NCBI GenBank assembly: GCA_031213475.1
Contig: JARUPZ010000026.1
Coordinates: 7,316,200-7,380,199 of the forward strand
DNA length: 64,000 nucleotides
Direction: 5' to 3'
Source of the DNA: Nereocystis luetkeana
Taxonomy: Eukaryota; Sar; Phaeophyceae; Laminariales; Laminariaceae
In this document: in pieces, positions 33,420-44,329 of the stretch
Layout: every line of letters begins with the position of its first letter
Numbering within the stretch: the stretch's first letter is position 1
Position numbers and translations under genes: made by a program
The notes under the pieces: model-generated
Told to the model about the DNA's origin: nothing
What the model saw: only the letters and a program-made list of their open reading frames with translations
Databases searched by the model: none

Positions 33420-34030
33420 TACTTGCTTGTCCGGGCAACTTCATTCGGTATGTCGCTTCCGAAACCTATTGTCCGAATATTTTCGACTAATGGACAGTCT
33501 CCCAAAGCAGAATCCCCGGCAATTCTAGGTCAAGTACATCACCCGAATTCAAACATTAATCAGCGAAATCCAATTGGTAGACAGCCTGTAAAATCATTCG
33601 TCAGGACGAGTCCAATTCATAGGCAGCCTCTGGACAATAACAATAAAAAATATAAGTACGAGTCACCAATCGTTCAGACGAATCCATTCATCGGACAGTC
33701 TCCGGGATCATGTGACCAGACAATTTCAATTCTTCAAACGCACCAACCATCAATTGTTCGGATAATTATTTATAATGGGCATTCTCTAGAGTCAATTGTC
33801 AGGACAATTCCAAATGATAGTCTCTAAAATCGTTTTGTCGGGACAATTCCAATTGCTAGAAACCCCCAGATATCAATTGTTCAAAAACATTCCAATTGAG
33901 CTCCCCAAATCAATTGTCCGAAGAAATCTAAAAGCTTGGGCAATCTCGAAGATCATTGGTCTACACAATTTCATTTGCTAGACAGTGTTTGACATCACTT
34001 GCCCGGACAACTCCAATTAGTAGATAACTA
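33420..34030 (+). repeat. CAATTG satellite, direct array (unit about 42 bp)
   Basis: About 14 units read approximately TCAATTGTCCGGACAATTCC, then AATTGGTAGACAGTCTCCAAA. Each has a palindromic CAATTGTCCGGACAATTG-like core. Units are 70-85 percent alike by eye. Open frames across it are artefacts. Confidence 0.75.
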
Positions 34031-34329
34031 CGTGACTCTCCTGTAGAGGCACCGTTAGTTATTGAAAGGTCTAGTGTCCAAACCACAAGCTGAAAAGGGC
34101 GGGACACATCAACGTTGCGTGTGTACTACACGCTCGCACGGACATGTTTTCAGATGTGAATGCCGAGAAATACTTTATATATCAAAACATAATCCGTACC
34201 AGGTGGGCACTGACTATTAAGGAGACTGTGTGTCAATCGGCCTGGCCTGAAAAAGTGGTATCAGAGAATATTAGCACTTGACGTTCTTTGGATAATATAT
34301 TGTGTATACTATCTACTATTTTTAATAGT

Positions 34330-34640
34330 GATATCAATCACCGGGAAAATTGATTCAGAGGGCAGTCTGCTAATTTAACTTGTCCGTACAAGTGATTTAG
34401 GAGACTGTCTACCCTTTGTAATTGTCGTGATAATTTAGTTGGGAGGCGTCTATCAATCGGAGTCGTAGAGACAATTTGTTTGGGAGACTGTATCAATTGA
34501 AATTGTCTGGACAATTGGAAGTGTCGGGACAATTGATTTAGTAGACGGCCTATTGATTGGAATTGTCGGGATGATTGTTTAGGGGACGGTCTACACATTA
34601 AAGTGGATGGAACAATTGATTCAGGAGATCCACTCTTAGT
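34330..34640 (-). repeat. CAATTG satellite, inverted array
   Basis: The same 42-bp unit in the opposite orientation (GACAATTGATTTGGGAGAC, then TGTCTACCAATTGG), about seven units. Together with 33420-34030 it makes a large inverted repeat with a 300-bp spacer. A further unit lies at 34757-34825, beyond the family 1 MITE. Confidence 0.75.
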
Positions 34641-34647
34641 AATACTA

Positions 34648-34752
34648 TTACGGGGGACCATAGTTAACAGGACCTATGGTACACATAAAAACCTATATGT
34701 TTATCCATTTTTACTAACAATATTTGGTCCTGTTAACTATGGTCCCCCGTAA
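34648..34752 (+). mobile_element. MITE family 1, copy 6, 105 bp
   Basis: Near-perfect inverted ends. TA lies at 34646-34647 and 34753-34754. It interrupts the CAATTG satellite. Confidence 0.88.
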
Positions 34753-35034
34753 TAGTAATAATTGGAGTTGTCCTGACCTTTGGTTACCGAGACCGCCTAC
34801 AAGATGAAATTGTCTGGACACGGGGGCCAGGTGTGGGTCCTATACATGTCTGCACAACAGAGCTCGATGAGCTTGGAAGACTTGGAATTATTGACCATGA
34901 TAGAGGGAAATACAGCCCTCTAAATCGCCCGTCAGTTATGTATCTGTATCCATAGGTTAAGATGGACACGACAGGCATGACAAACACATTCTATGAAGAG
35001 CATGCGTTGAAAGGTTTGTGTGTTATGCGCTGTC

Positions 35035-35375
35035 TCCACATTAAACTGTATTTTTTACCCACAGCGAACGACGAGTAGGCCCACCGTCCGTACTGATTCC
35101 TTATCCTTTAGAGAGAGACACCCCTTCTGTCATTCGTAAATGTATGGAACATGAGAAGGCAGAGAAAACCCGAAACGAACAGAAACACAAAAATTTCTGT
35201 GAAACAAGTGAAATGCTAGCGTACGCCAGGTACAAGAACATAGCAACACAGGGAAGATCAGGGAGAAAAAAATATAAATACGAATCAAGAGACGGTTATT
35301 TTTATCCCGCCGACATTCCCAACCGGTGTCCTTGTCGATTCATAATCCTCGCAGGCACCCTAGCGTCTCCCGGTC
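35035..35375 (-). repeat. Two LINE 3'-tail fragments
   Basis: CTCCACATTAAACTG..TTTTTACCC with CCGTACTGATTCCTTATCC (35035-35125), and GGTTATTTTTATCCCGCCGAC with GGTGTCCTTGTCGATTC (about 35289-35345). Both resemble LINE tails in minus orientation. Neither carries coding sequence. Confidence 0.55.
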
Positions 35376-35551
35376 CCCGGGTTTATCGTTACTGCATTCT
35401 CCTCATGTTTCATCGGAACGAGAAAATAAACATTGTTAACGTAGCAGCAGTGTAGGCCCACGATTGAGAAAGAGCGTAATGGGAGCAAAAGGCTCACTTT
35501 TAGGAAAACAAACGCGAAGAAGTTTGGGATAAGAAAATCCGCTCAGTAAGC

Positions 35552-35760
35552 GTTCTACGATAGAGGTTCACCCTAGATTTTCGGAGGCGATGATACTCAC
35601 ATTTCAGGAGCTCCTTGATCTCACCCAAAAACGGACCTCAGCGAAAATCAAATTGCATGCTGATAAATACTCACATGGCCTCAAGTATACAAAAACGTCA
35701 TTTTTCGAAACGCCATTCAGGAACCATTTTAGCGGAAATGTGCTCTATCTATCGAAGAAG
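35552..35760 (+). mobile_element. MITE family 2, copy b, internal deletion
   Basis: GTTCTACGATAGAGGTTCACC start. ATACAAAAACGTCATTTTTCG is present, but the following GATTTTGGGTTAAGGAACC part is lost. The right end is decayed (CTATCTATCGAAGAAG). Confidence 0.78.
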
Positions 35761-36476
35761 GCGTGTCAGTGGTAAATCCGCCAGGTACCTAATACCCTAT
35801 TTGAGGATGGCGTCTCAATAAGAGTCTCAGACCCAGATTTTCTACATTTTGCTTCTTGGCGTGCCCATGCCGTATTTCAACACGCTGCGTTTAGATCTTT
35901 GGCTGGTTTCGTAGCGATTACAAGAGAGCGACCGTGACCTGAAAGAGGTTCATCACAGCAGCTCGTGTTTCTTTCGAAATGGATACATTCTCAACAGAAG
36001 CCTACACCTCGACTTGGAGGTGCTGCAGTGGTCGAATTGGTCGAAATTCGGGTGCACTAAATGAGACAAAAAAAAACACAACCCCCCAAACGATCGTTTG
36101 CACTTCACTTGCGGACAGCTACAAGTTGCGGCTGCTAACATGGACCTACACAACCCGCGAAACTGAGGGGTGCTCTTGATGAGGTGTGTTAGGGCGTCGG
36201 GTGCGCCAGGAGCGGCCGTCGTAGGCAGCCAGAGACGACTTTTGATATACTTTGGTGCACTCAAAGTTGCGAGTGAGTAGGACTAAAAGCTCGAGAAAAC
36301 GCTAAAATGCTTCATTTCACGCAAGGGAGCGTAACACAATGGCTACATCATCGATGAAGGAACGACCTTGACTTGACTGGGGTATATCTGTTCTAGAGGC
36401 CGATGGTGTCTCCAGTTGTCGTCGGGGATGTTGCGGAAGAAAAACTACGTTCCCATGATGGGTGTAGTACTTTTAT

Positions 36477-36565
36477 CCTTATTAGAACTGCAGTCCCGTT
36501 TTGGGGACAACGCAGTCAAATGCCACGTAGTTTGTCCCCAATACGGGACTGCAGTCCCAGAAGGG
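36477..36565. mobile_element. piggyBac-like MITE (family 3), copy F
   Basis: Arms TTAGAACTGCAGTCCCG and CGGGACTGCAGTCCCAGAAGGG. Flanks are TTAT at the right and TTAT-like at the left, decayed from TTAA. Confidence 0.8.
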
Positions 36566-36934
36566 TTATTGGGCCCGAACAAGGGCATAAAAAAGCTCAA
36601 AAGCTCAGCATTCTTGTATAATTGCGTCAACTATTGTACAGCTGCGAAATACGGCTCTTCATCGAAAATCCCTGAGTCAAATTTAAATTCAAAGTCGTAC
36701 TTACGTATATGTTGCCGATACGCCATACGCGCGGGAATTTGACAATACTTGACAACAACGCATTTGAAACGCATTCCTGAGGGTGCTACGTTGAGTCCGC
36801 AAGATTCAAGCGCTGTGGTCACAAAAAGTACGACACAGCGGAGATCCCAGACTGTTTGGAGGTATAAAAAGAACAGACAGCAGTGGTGCAATGCCATGAT
36901 ATCGTACCAATATCGTACCCAACGCAAACCGTAA

Positions 36935-37270
36935 CGGTAAGGGGTCCTCGAAGCAGCCGAACGGTTCATGGTCAGGTGGCACGAGCTTGATGCAAAGCTG
37001 AGTGGGCCGCGCCGTGCATCCGCTATGGGTGATGCCCAAGGCAATGGGGGGAGGGGGGCAACAGGAGGTGTGGAAGAAAACCCGACCAAGGGAATGCGGA
37101 GAAAACGGGGAAACAGGAGGAGAAGAAGGGAAACCGCGGTCGACGACAGTAGGAAGGAGATGGCAGGCAGGGTAGCAAAGCACCAAGCCGACTAGGAAAA
37201 ATAACATGTCAATGGTACCCGTGCTGCCAACTGGTTGGTGCTGTTGGTTCGAACGTGGTTTCTCTTCGTC
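36935..37270 (+). pseudogene. RTE-like LINE fragment, RT C-terminus and start of 3' UTR
   Basis: The frame reads EAAERFMVRWHELDAKLSG, as in the intact LINE (EAAERFMVRWHEAEAEMS), then a glycine-rich stretch, AVDDSRKEMAGRVAKHQAD and the stop at 37193-37195. The 3' UTR start is similar but diverged. The upstream junction near 36935 has no homology to the rest of the LINE. It represents a related subfamily. Confidence 0.75.
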
Positions 37271-37754
37271 TTTTTATTTTTTATTTTTTTATTTTTGCCT
37301 TCTGGCGCTTGAAAGAACCCTGAAAAAAAGGTACGCTTTTTCACGTGGAAAACCCGCACAATTATTTGCCAACCACCAAACACAAGGAGCACACATCGCG
37401 CAGCGAACCACAGACACGGCCAGACATCCGTATCCAGTAGATGGGCAATCTGAGGGGCAATGGTGTGTCATATCATCACCATGGGACACAGTAGTAGGCG
37501 AGAGTGCATATTGATAGCGGTACAACATGCCTCCTCAAACAAGAGACGTAGACGGACGGGGCCGTTTACGCGTCATCATACGAAAGGCCGATACGACGAC
37601 CTACCCGCTTGAACAGCGCGGGTAGGGACGACACTAACATTGCTGCAGGCTGCTGTGGCGGGTGGCGGGTTCCTCCGCTGGTCGTAGATGAATACTGCGC
37701 CCTGTGATCGTCAGGCAGCAGATAGATGCTGGTGATGTTCTCGCGTTATATCGC

Positions 37755-38338
37755 TTCCATGAAATCGTGCCTGTCTGTAAGTGGCAAAACGGCCTGCAAC
37801 AGAAATGCATCTCGGTGGTAAAACACGAGCAAGTAAGTACGAAATTGTGCGCACGGCGGTATCACCCCTGACCAGTCCGTACGGAAAACGACGGTACAAA
37901 CGACCTGTGTTATACCATGACATATAACCAGGGATATCACAGCCATGCTATTATTGACATAAACGAAAAAACAAAGAGACCGAAGATTTGAAAAAAACAC
38001 ACACACATAGAGGGTGGAACGTTGGAACAACAAAATATGAAAGAAAGCAAGGAACAAAACAAAAAAAGGAAAACGAACCCAACATGCGCTCAGGGCGCAG
38101 ACCGAGCCCCCGAGAACAAGGTTGCTGGATGCTGGTACGATCATATGTCTAGCCGATGGACCAACATTAAGACGTCCCAAGAAGACCAGACAGGGGCAAG
38201 AAGACAAGAAGAGAATACAGTTAAAAGAGCCAACCACTAGCAAAAACGAGCGGTCCTATATATCCTGTCGGGGGGTCATCCAGAGACAAACAAACCCAGG
38301 GGGGGCAAATGAAAAAGATGACAATGCTGTAGTCCCAA
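37755..38338 (+). repeat. Repeat family F, copy 1
   Basis: GCCTGCAACAGAAATGCATC, ACCAGTCCGTACGG and GGCGCAGACCGAG..CCCGAG segments are found in the same order at 39935-40600. The sequence is purine-rich in its second half. It is directly followed by a 5'-truncated SINE. Confidence 0.65.
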
Positions 38339-38462
38339 CCGTAGCGGGAAGGGGGTAGAAGAGCATGATATGTGACCCCGGATCTGAGTTACGAGTTGGA
38401 AGGAGAGAGAGAAGAAGATGTGCGAAGATAATGAATGGGATGAGAATAAAAAAAAAAAAAAA
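38339..38462 (+). mobile_element. tRNA-headed SINE, copy 7, 3' third only
   Basis: It begins at CCGTAGCGGGAAGGGGG and runs to GATGAG plus an A-run. The 5' two-thirds is absent, with the same start point as copy 8. Confidence 0.85.
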
Positions 38463-39600
38463 TAGCTCTACTTATAAATCAAAAGAAGAACAAGTGATCC
38501 AAATCGTGAAATATTTATTGATACTCCTCCTGTAGGCGTCACGAAAAGACTCCACCTGGAGACTCGGGTCGATTCGATCGTGTGGTCGAATCATTTACCC
38601 TGGTATATATTTAGGCTGAATCTGATGGGAGCCTAAACCGGAAAAGACAGAACTAGCTTGCACTATCGTTTTTCGTATGGCACAGGTTCTTACACCGACT
38701 TTCGTATTTTCCTATCTTGTGGTGTTTGGTGTAAGATCATGCCGGGGTTTCGTTTGAGTTGGGAAGACGTTGGTGGGAGAAGCTATCGCACTATTCGAGT
38801 TCGGCGGACGCACAGCAGTTAGTACGATTAACACACGGCAGCAGTACAGTACAAGTTCACAGCACCCATTATCCTGTTTGGTGCCCGCCGGGTAACATGG
38901 GGCTTTCTTTGGTAGACTCGAGCTTCCGGGACTGGGTTAGCTCCCTTCGACAAAGGGGTCCTCAAGCTTGGCAGTAAGCTGTAGCATCAAGGAGCAGTTA
39001 GTTGACATATATTGCAGAAAGCTCGAGCACACAAAAACAACCGCTAAGAGCATGCGGTGTATGTAGTCGGTTGTTAGCCATCACCGGAGCTTGGAGTCTC
39101 TAGCTACCGGGATATGCCGAGATACCGTGTCAGATGCTCCGAGAGAGTACAGCAGTATTAACAGTAGAGACGATATGGATAAGTATTAGGCCCGCCACGT
39201 TATGCCTCCTGTGTGGAGTATAAACCCAGTTTCGGCCAGCTCTGGGACCGGGCGGAACTTGTGTCTGGTTTCGTCTCGCCAGGTCCTTTCCGATCGAGAT
39301 AGAGAAGAGATCTCTGTTTTCCGGCCATCGATAAGATTCGATAAGTCACATCTGGCACGAAATTATTCCTGGATCTCTTTACATACCCTGTTTCGTTTTC
39401 CTGTTTCGGCTCCCATAAGAGTCAGCCTTATTGCATTATCAATAGCATACAACAGATATTATCAGTTGCCGATCGTTTGCGCCTCGGATATCCCTCTCTC
39501 TTTTTGGAGTATTTCACAACGAACGGTTGTGGGAATGTCAACAATCGCAGCCGCACTTCCATTCGCAGCAGGTCGTGAGTTGCATACCGTGTTTTTGCTA
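38463..39600. other. No supported gene
   Basis: No recognisable protein, RNA or repeat in this stretch. Confidence 0.4.
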
Positions 39601-39604
39601 TTAA

Positions 39605-39694
39605 CCCTCTTAGGACCCCAGTCCCGTTTTGGGGACAAACTACGTGTAATTAGAGTGCTTTGTCCCCACATATGGGAGTGCGGTGCTAAAGGGG
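39605..39694. mobile_element. piggyBac-like MITE (family 3), copy G, 90 bp
   Basis: TTAA lies at 39601-39604 and 39695-39698. Arms CCCTCTTAGGACCCCAGTCC and GGGAGTGCGGTGCTAAAGGG. Confidence 0.87.
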
Positions 39695-39934
39695 TTAAAC
39701 ACCTGCACATTGGACTACTCCGTACTGTCCTTCTACACCGAACTGCGCTGCTTATGCCCGACGAAAGTTCCCCGTTGGAAGTCTTGTCGTGAAGGAGGAG
39801 AGAGCTGCACTCTGTCGCGGAGTACTTACTTTTACTGCAGAACAATGAACTGCATGACTCGCGGTTTTATGTACCTGTGATGATGATGATGTTGGCGCAT
39901 TATCAATCGCTCACTTCCCTTCTAAATCCTGCCT

Positions 39935-40600
39935 GTGATGATGAGGTCACGAACCAGCCTGCAGCAAAAAATGCATCTCGATGGGAGAAAGCAAACAAGT
40001 ACGAAATAGTCCGCATTGTTGCAGCACCATACCAGTCCGTAAGGGAAACGGTACTAACAAGCTGTGTTTTATACCATACCGTGTCACTGACCGCCACATA
40101 ACACCAAGAGCATATCCACCGTAGCGGGAAGGGGGTAGAAAAGCCTGCTATGTGACCCCGGATCTGAGTTACGAGTTAGAAGGAGAGAGAGAAGAAGATG
40201 TGCGAAGATAATAAATGGGATGAGTAAAAAAAAGAAAAAAATGGTACTATAGGTACACCAGAAATAAAGGAGAGGAAAAAAAACAAATTAAAACACGAAG
40301 ACGGAACAGAAAGAAGGAAGAAAGGAAAACTATATAAAGCGTTTTCTCGAAAAAAAAAAAAAACGAAGCAAACACATGCGCCCGGTGCCCAGGGCGTAGG
40401 CCGAGTCCCGAGGACATGGTCGATGTTGGCTGGTACGATCAGTCGCATGATGTGTTCAGCTGGTGGACCAAGATATAGACGGCACAATAAGTCCAGTCGG
40501 AAGGCAAGAAGAGAAGAACAGGATAGAAATCAAGAGCTGACAACAAACGAAGAAGAACCAGTCCTATGTCCAGTTGGTGGGTCATGGACGATACACCCGA
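39935..40600 (+). repeat. Repeat family F, copy 2, interrupted by a SINE
   Basis: It matches 37755-38338 in two parts, 39935-40118 and 40242-40600. The second includes GGTACGATCAGTCGCATGAT, which parallels GGTACGATCATATGTCTAGC. A truncated SINE lies between. Confidence 0.65.
40119..40241 (+). mobile_element. tRNA-headed SINE, copy 8, 3' third only
   Basis: It starts at CCGTAGCGGGAAGGGGG, the same nucleotide as copy 7, and ends GATGAGT plus an A-rich run. Confidence 0.85.
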
Positions 40601-40929
40601 CACAAAGAGAGCAGAGAGAAACGGGCCCAACAAAGTCAACAGAATCTCGGGGGGGGGGGGGAAGAAAATAGCAAAGGGTCACACAAATTCAATAATACGG
40701 TGACGCAGCCCACGCAGAATGGCAGGGTACGGAGGAGGATGGTATCATCGACTTGGCAGGGAATAAAGCATCACAGCAAACAAATACATATTTATACCAG
40801 GTATACCTGGTACCAGGTATATATTACGAGGTACATCACACAAATCAAACGGGGATTGTAGGACAGCATTTGCCGGTAGTCACTGGGCGTCTCAACTAGA
40901 AAATCGACCAGTGCCATGTTTCGACGGGT

Positions 40930-43330
40930 GCCTTCACTTCACCGGCCTAGCCGCTGTTGCTTTGCCCCCTTCAACGCGGTTCATTTCCCTTCCCCCCCGG
41001 GCTGTGGGCCGAACGGCGTCTGAAGTTTGCTGCGCATGTTTTACCTTACGCGCTCGTCGTTCTGCTTCATCCTCCTTCTCTCTAACGAATACGCGCTTCA
41101 GGTGCTGCTCCGCTCTTCTTCAACACGTCTGAACCACTCGCCCGGTTCCGCTGCCTGCCTCCGCTGTTCCCCTCCGATGGGCAAGCTAAAACAACGATAG
41201 GTCGCCGTCGAGACAACCCATCCAGTCCTACGCTTGCCTTCCCTCCGAAGTAATCTTTTGCCCCCTCCAGTTCCGCAATGATCACTGGTTTGGGTGGTCT
41301 TTTGTTGCCCATACGAGCCACGAACCCCGCCCTAAGCATGCTCCGCATTCGCACTGTCGTCTCGACATCCTAACAGCGAGCCTTGGCCAGTACGGCTGCG
41401 TATGAAAGCATAGGGTAATACTCGTACGTCGCTCGCGCGAGGTTTTGTCTTCCCTCCGATGCAGCGGAGGAGCAATCGGCAGTGAGTTGTCCGCAGTATG
41501 GCGGGATGGGCAACGGTGGGGCTCCACGTGACACTTCCGCATAGCATGATCTCCAATACCTCGGCATTATGAGCACATCCATACTTTGAACCGGTGCGGT
41601 GGGGTGAGCTGGTCGTACAGTGGCGAACTATACCGTCTGAAACGTGTGTTTGACCAGCAGCACACGCCGGTTGATTTCGGCAGTGAGGTCGGCGTTCTCG
41701 CACACGGCTGCCCCAAGGTACACAAACTTGCTGGTTTGTACACGCCGGCTTCCTCACAAACCGACGTGGCCCTGTCTATACCTTTCGTCATCGGGCGCAT
41801 GGTCTCCGTCTTGGCTTCCGAAACTGTCCATCCGAACGAACCATACACTACGCCGATATCTGCCATTATCATCGCAAGTCTGATCCTCGACACGGCAACG
41901 ATCCCCGCGTCCTCTGCCGACAGCATCCCCCAGACCGGTTGGGGCCTTGCCACGGTCTCCTGGGGTTCATCTCGCCCTTTCTGCCCCCCCCCCCCCCCCC
42001 CCCCCATCCTCTAAGGAATTTTACGACAAAAACTTGTCTTAATTTTTCTGGCCCTCCATCTAACGAGCTCCATACTTGACACAAAAACCGACTTCAGCAA
42101 AAAGTAAATTGCGTCCTGATGAATAATACCATGACCCAAGAATACAAAGACGCAAAAAAAAACATTCGGAAAACGGTTTGCGTTCCGACGATTTTGGGTT
42201 AAGGAACCCCGTCATCCAGAAAACGTTTTGGGCGAAAATGTCCTACCTCTATTGCAGAACACGTCTCCCACCTTCTCATCCCTCACCTTCGAACACATGT
42301 TATCCTTTCACCACTTCTGCATCGGTGGTAGACCGCTTCGCCGCCACACCCAGCACGGCAGCAAAGAACATGTTGAACAACACTGCTGCAAGCACGCATC
42401 GTTGTCGTAGGCCCTTGCTCCGCGCCGGACTATTCCGAACATTGGCCATCGTCCGTTCGTTTCCCGCACGCATTCCATCGTGGGAGTGATTGAAGATCCA
42501 CGAGCATTTTTTGGTGGTACGCCGGACCGAGCGAGCGCGGCCCACGAGATAGCCCGGCGGACTGAGTCGTCATGACTCGGCAAGGTCGACGAAACACGAT
42601 TCAAGAGGGGGGCTCTGCGTTCGTTCCAACTGATGCAGTCGTAGAATCACGAAGATGATCGTAATCGTGGACCGTTGCTGTCTGAAGCGGTACTATTTCT
42701 CCAACAGTAGTGACGAATTCCTCATGTTCGAGGTGAATGCTGAGGTGATTGCCGATTACCTCGATAACCTTACCAGCGCCTGCCGTGAGCGAGATGTCTC
42801 CATGGTTAACGCACTCAGTCCGGTCCTTCTTTTTCTGCAGCACTAACTATGGTCGTGGCATTTTTCCACTTCTGCGGTACGCCCCCACCCTTGCCATATG
42901 GCGACCGCAATAGCGTGGAACCGGTCTGGCGCAAGGTAGGTACCGTCGCGATCTCCATCCAAGGCCATTTTCAGCAGGTCATCGGGAAACTCATCGGGTT
43001 CAACCGCCTTTCGGTTTGACATGCTCTCGATGGTTTTCTCCCACCTCAAGGATTGAAAGATAAACTCATCGACAGGTGTGAACGCGGACCATACCTTGAG
43101 CTCTTCGACGATGCTCGGGTCGAGCGTTGGCGACTTCGAGTTGAGCTAAGAGCTGAACCACAGTACCGACCGGTCACGAATGAGCCGCGTGTCACGAAAA
43201 CAAAACCGCCCTCTGCCTTCCTGGGTTTACGAAGAGCTGCACGATTTTTTCCCGTCGGAATCCCTCCCCTCGAGGTGCTTGTAGAAACCCGTGCGCACAC
43301 GTTGGTACCTGGGGGGTAAACACGATCGTA
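40930..43330 (-). pseudogene. Decayed RTE-like LINE relic A
   Basis: On the minus strand, broken frames follow the order of the intact element: GFYKHLEG-like (about 43300), NRKAVEPDEFPDDLLKMA (about 43000, for NWKAVGPDGLPVELLK), QKKKDRTECVNHGDISLTAG (about 42835), GLRQRCVLAAVLFNMFFAA (about 42420, for GLRQGCVLSPLLFN), WGMLSAEDAG (about 41920, for WGMLYADDAG) and VLEIMLCGSVTW (about 41550). Both the QG motif and the catalytic YADD are altered, and stops and frameshifts are frequent. A family 2 MITE (42018-42260) and a poly-C run (about 41984-42005) split the RT. It is a subfamily clearly diverged from the 20-kb copy. Confidence 0.78.
42018..42260 (+). mobile_element. MITE family 2, copy c, nested in LINE relic A
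   Basis: The right end CTACCTCTATTGCAGAAC and the CGACGATTTTGGGTTAAGG interior are clear. The left end is decayed (TTTTACGACAAAAACTTGTC). It lies between the RT motif 4 and YADD remnants of the relic. Confidence 0.75.
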
Positions 43331-44329
43331 TATCGTTTTTCTAGAAATCCATGTCGCGTGTTTCAAGCGGGGAACGGTGTGGTCGTCCCTTTTTGAAGTA
43401 CCTGGGTCCCCTATCGAGCTTTTGGCTGCATTGTAAGGGGTCAAGCCCCTGATGCCTAACCGAGCGGCGCGTCAACTCCAAGGGACCAGGTAAGAAAAAC
43501 CTAAAGAAGCATGGCATTCCTCGCGATGTTTCCCGCTGTTGTGTGCAGGATTCGGGACAAACCTGTGGTTCCGCGATCAACGTGGAATCCCGTTTCCACA
43601 GATGCCGCACGAAGCGTAATATTCCGCTTCCACGCCAAGGTCAAGTGTGGATCTCTTTCCGGCATAAACGTGTCCCGCACAAGAATAAAATACCCGCTCC
43701 CACACACACATACGTCCCGCACAGCTGAGGATACTCTGAATCCCTTGAGTGGAGAAAACCAAAACTCCGCAGAATCCCGTGGAAGAAACACTCCCTCGCA
43801 GAATGAGGGGCATGACAGGGCAAGTATAAGTTTCGAGTTCCGGGTTCAAGGCTCTAGTGCGATGGGTTTTGTTTTTGTCGTTATCCATCTTTAGTCATAG
43901 ATCAAACAACAAATGATTCATATTTTACCGATATATACAGATATATGAATGCTGTCAACCTGAGGAAATATGTACAGCGTTGAAATCCCTGGTTTAGGGA
44001 GCACTGCCCGCGTGTAGGACGTAACAATATATCCCCCCGTCCAGTACAACGCGTGTGGTACCATCGTCGTATTTGTCACCGAACACAGCTTCGTCCGTGC
44101 AGCAGCTATCTGTCCTTCTTGAGTACGTATGAGCTTCTTCCACATAACCGCATCTGATTTCCTTGCGTCGATTGCAGTTTGTGTCTTTTCAGTCTTCCAT
44201 TTAATTGCCGATTCGTTCTTTGTTTCTGGTCCTGCTTGTGTGTTTGTGATCTCGCATCCGGCACGCTGGCGTTTCACTTGCTTTACCCACGAAATTTCGA
44301 TTATGCTTTGTATTGGTTTTTCTCTGTCC

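Noticed and set aside
33423..33827. 134-codon frame in the CAATTG satellite
   Set aside because: Repeats at 42-bp (14-codon) steps keep frames open by chance; no recognisable domain.
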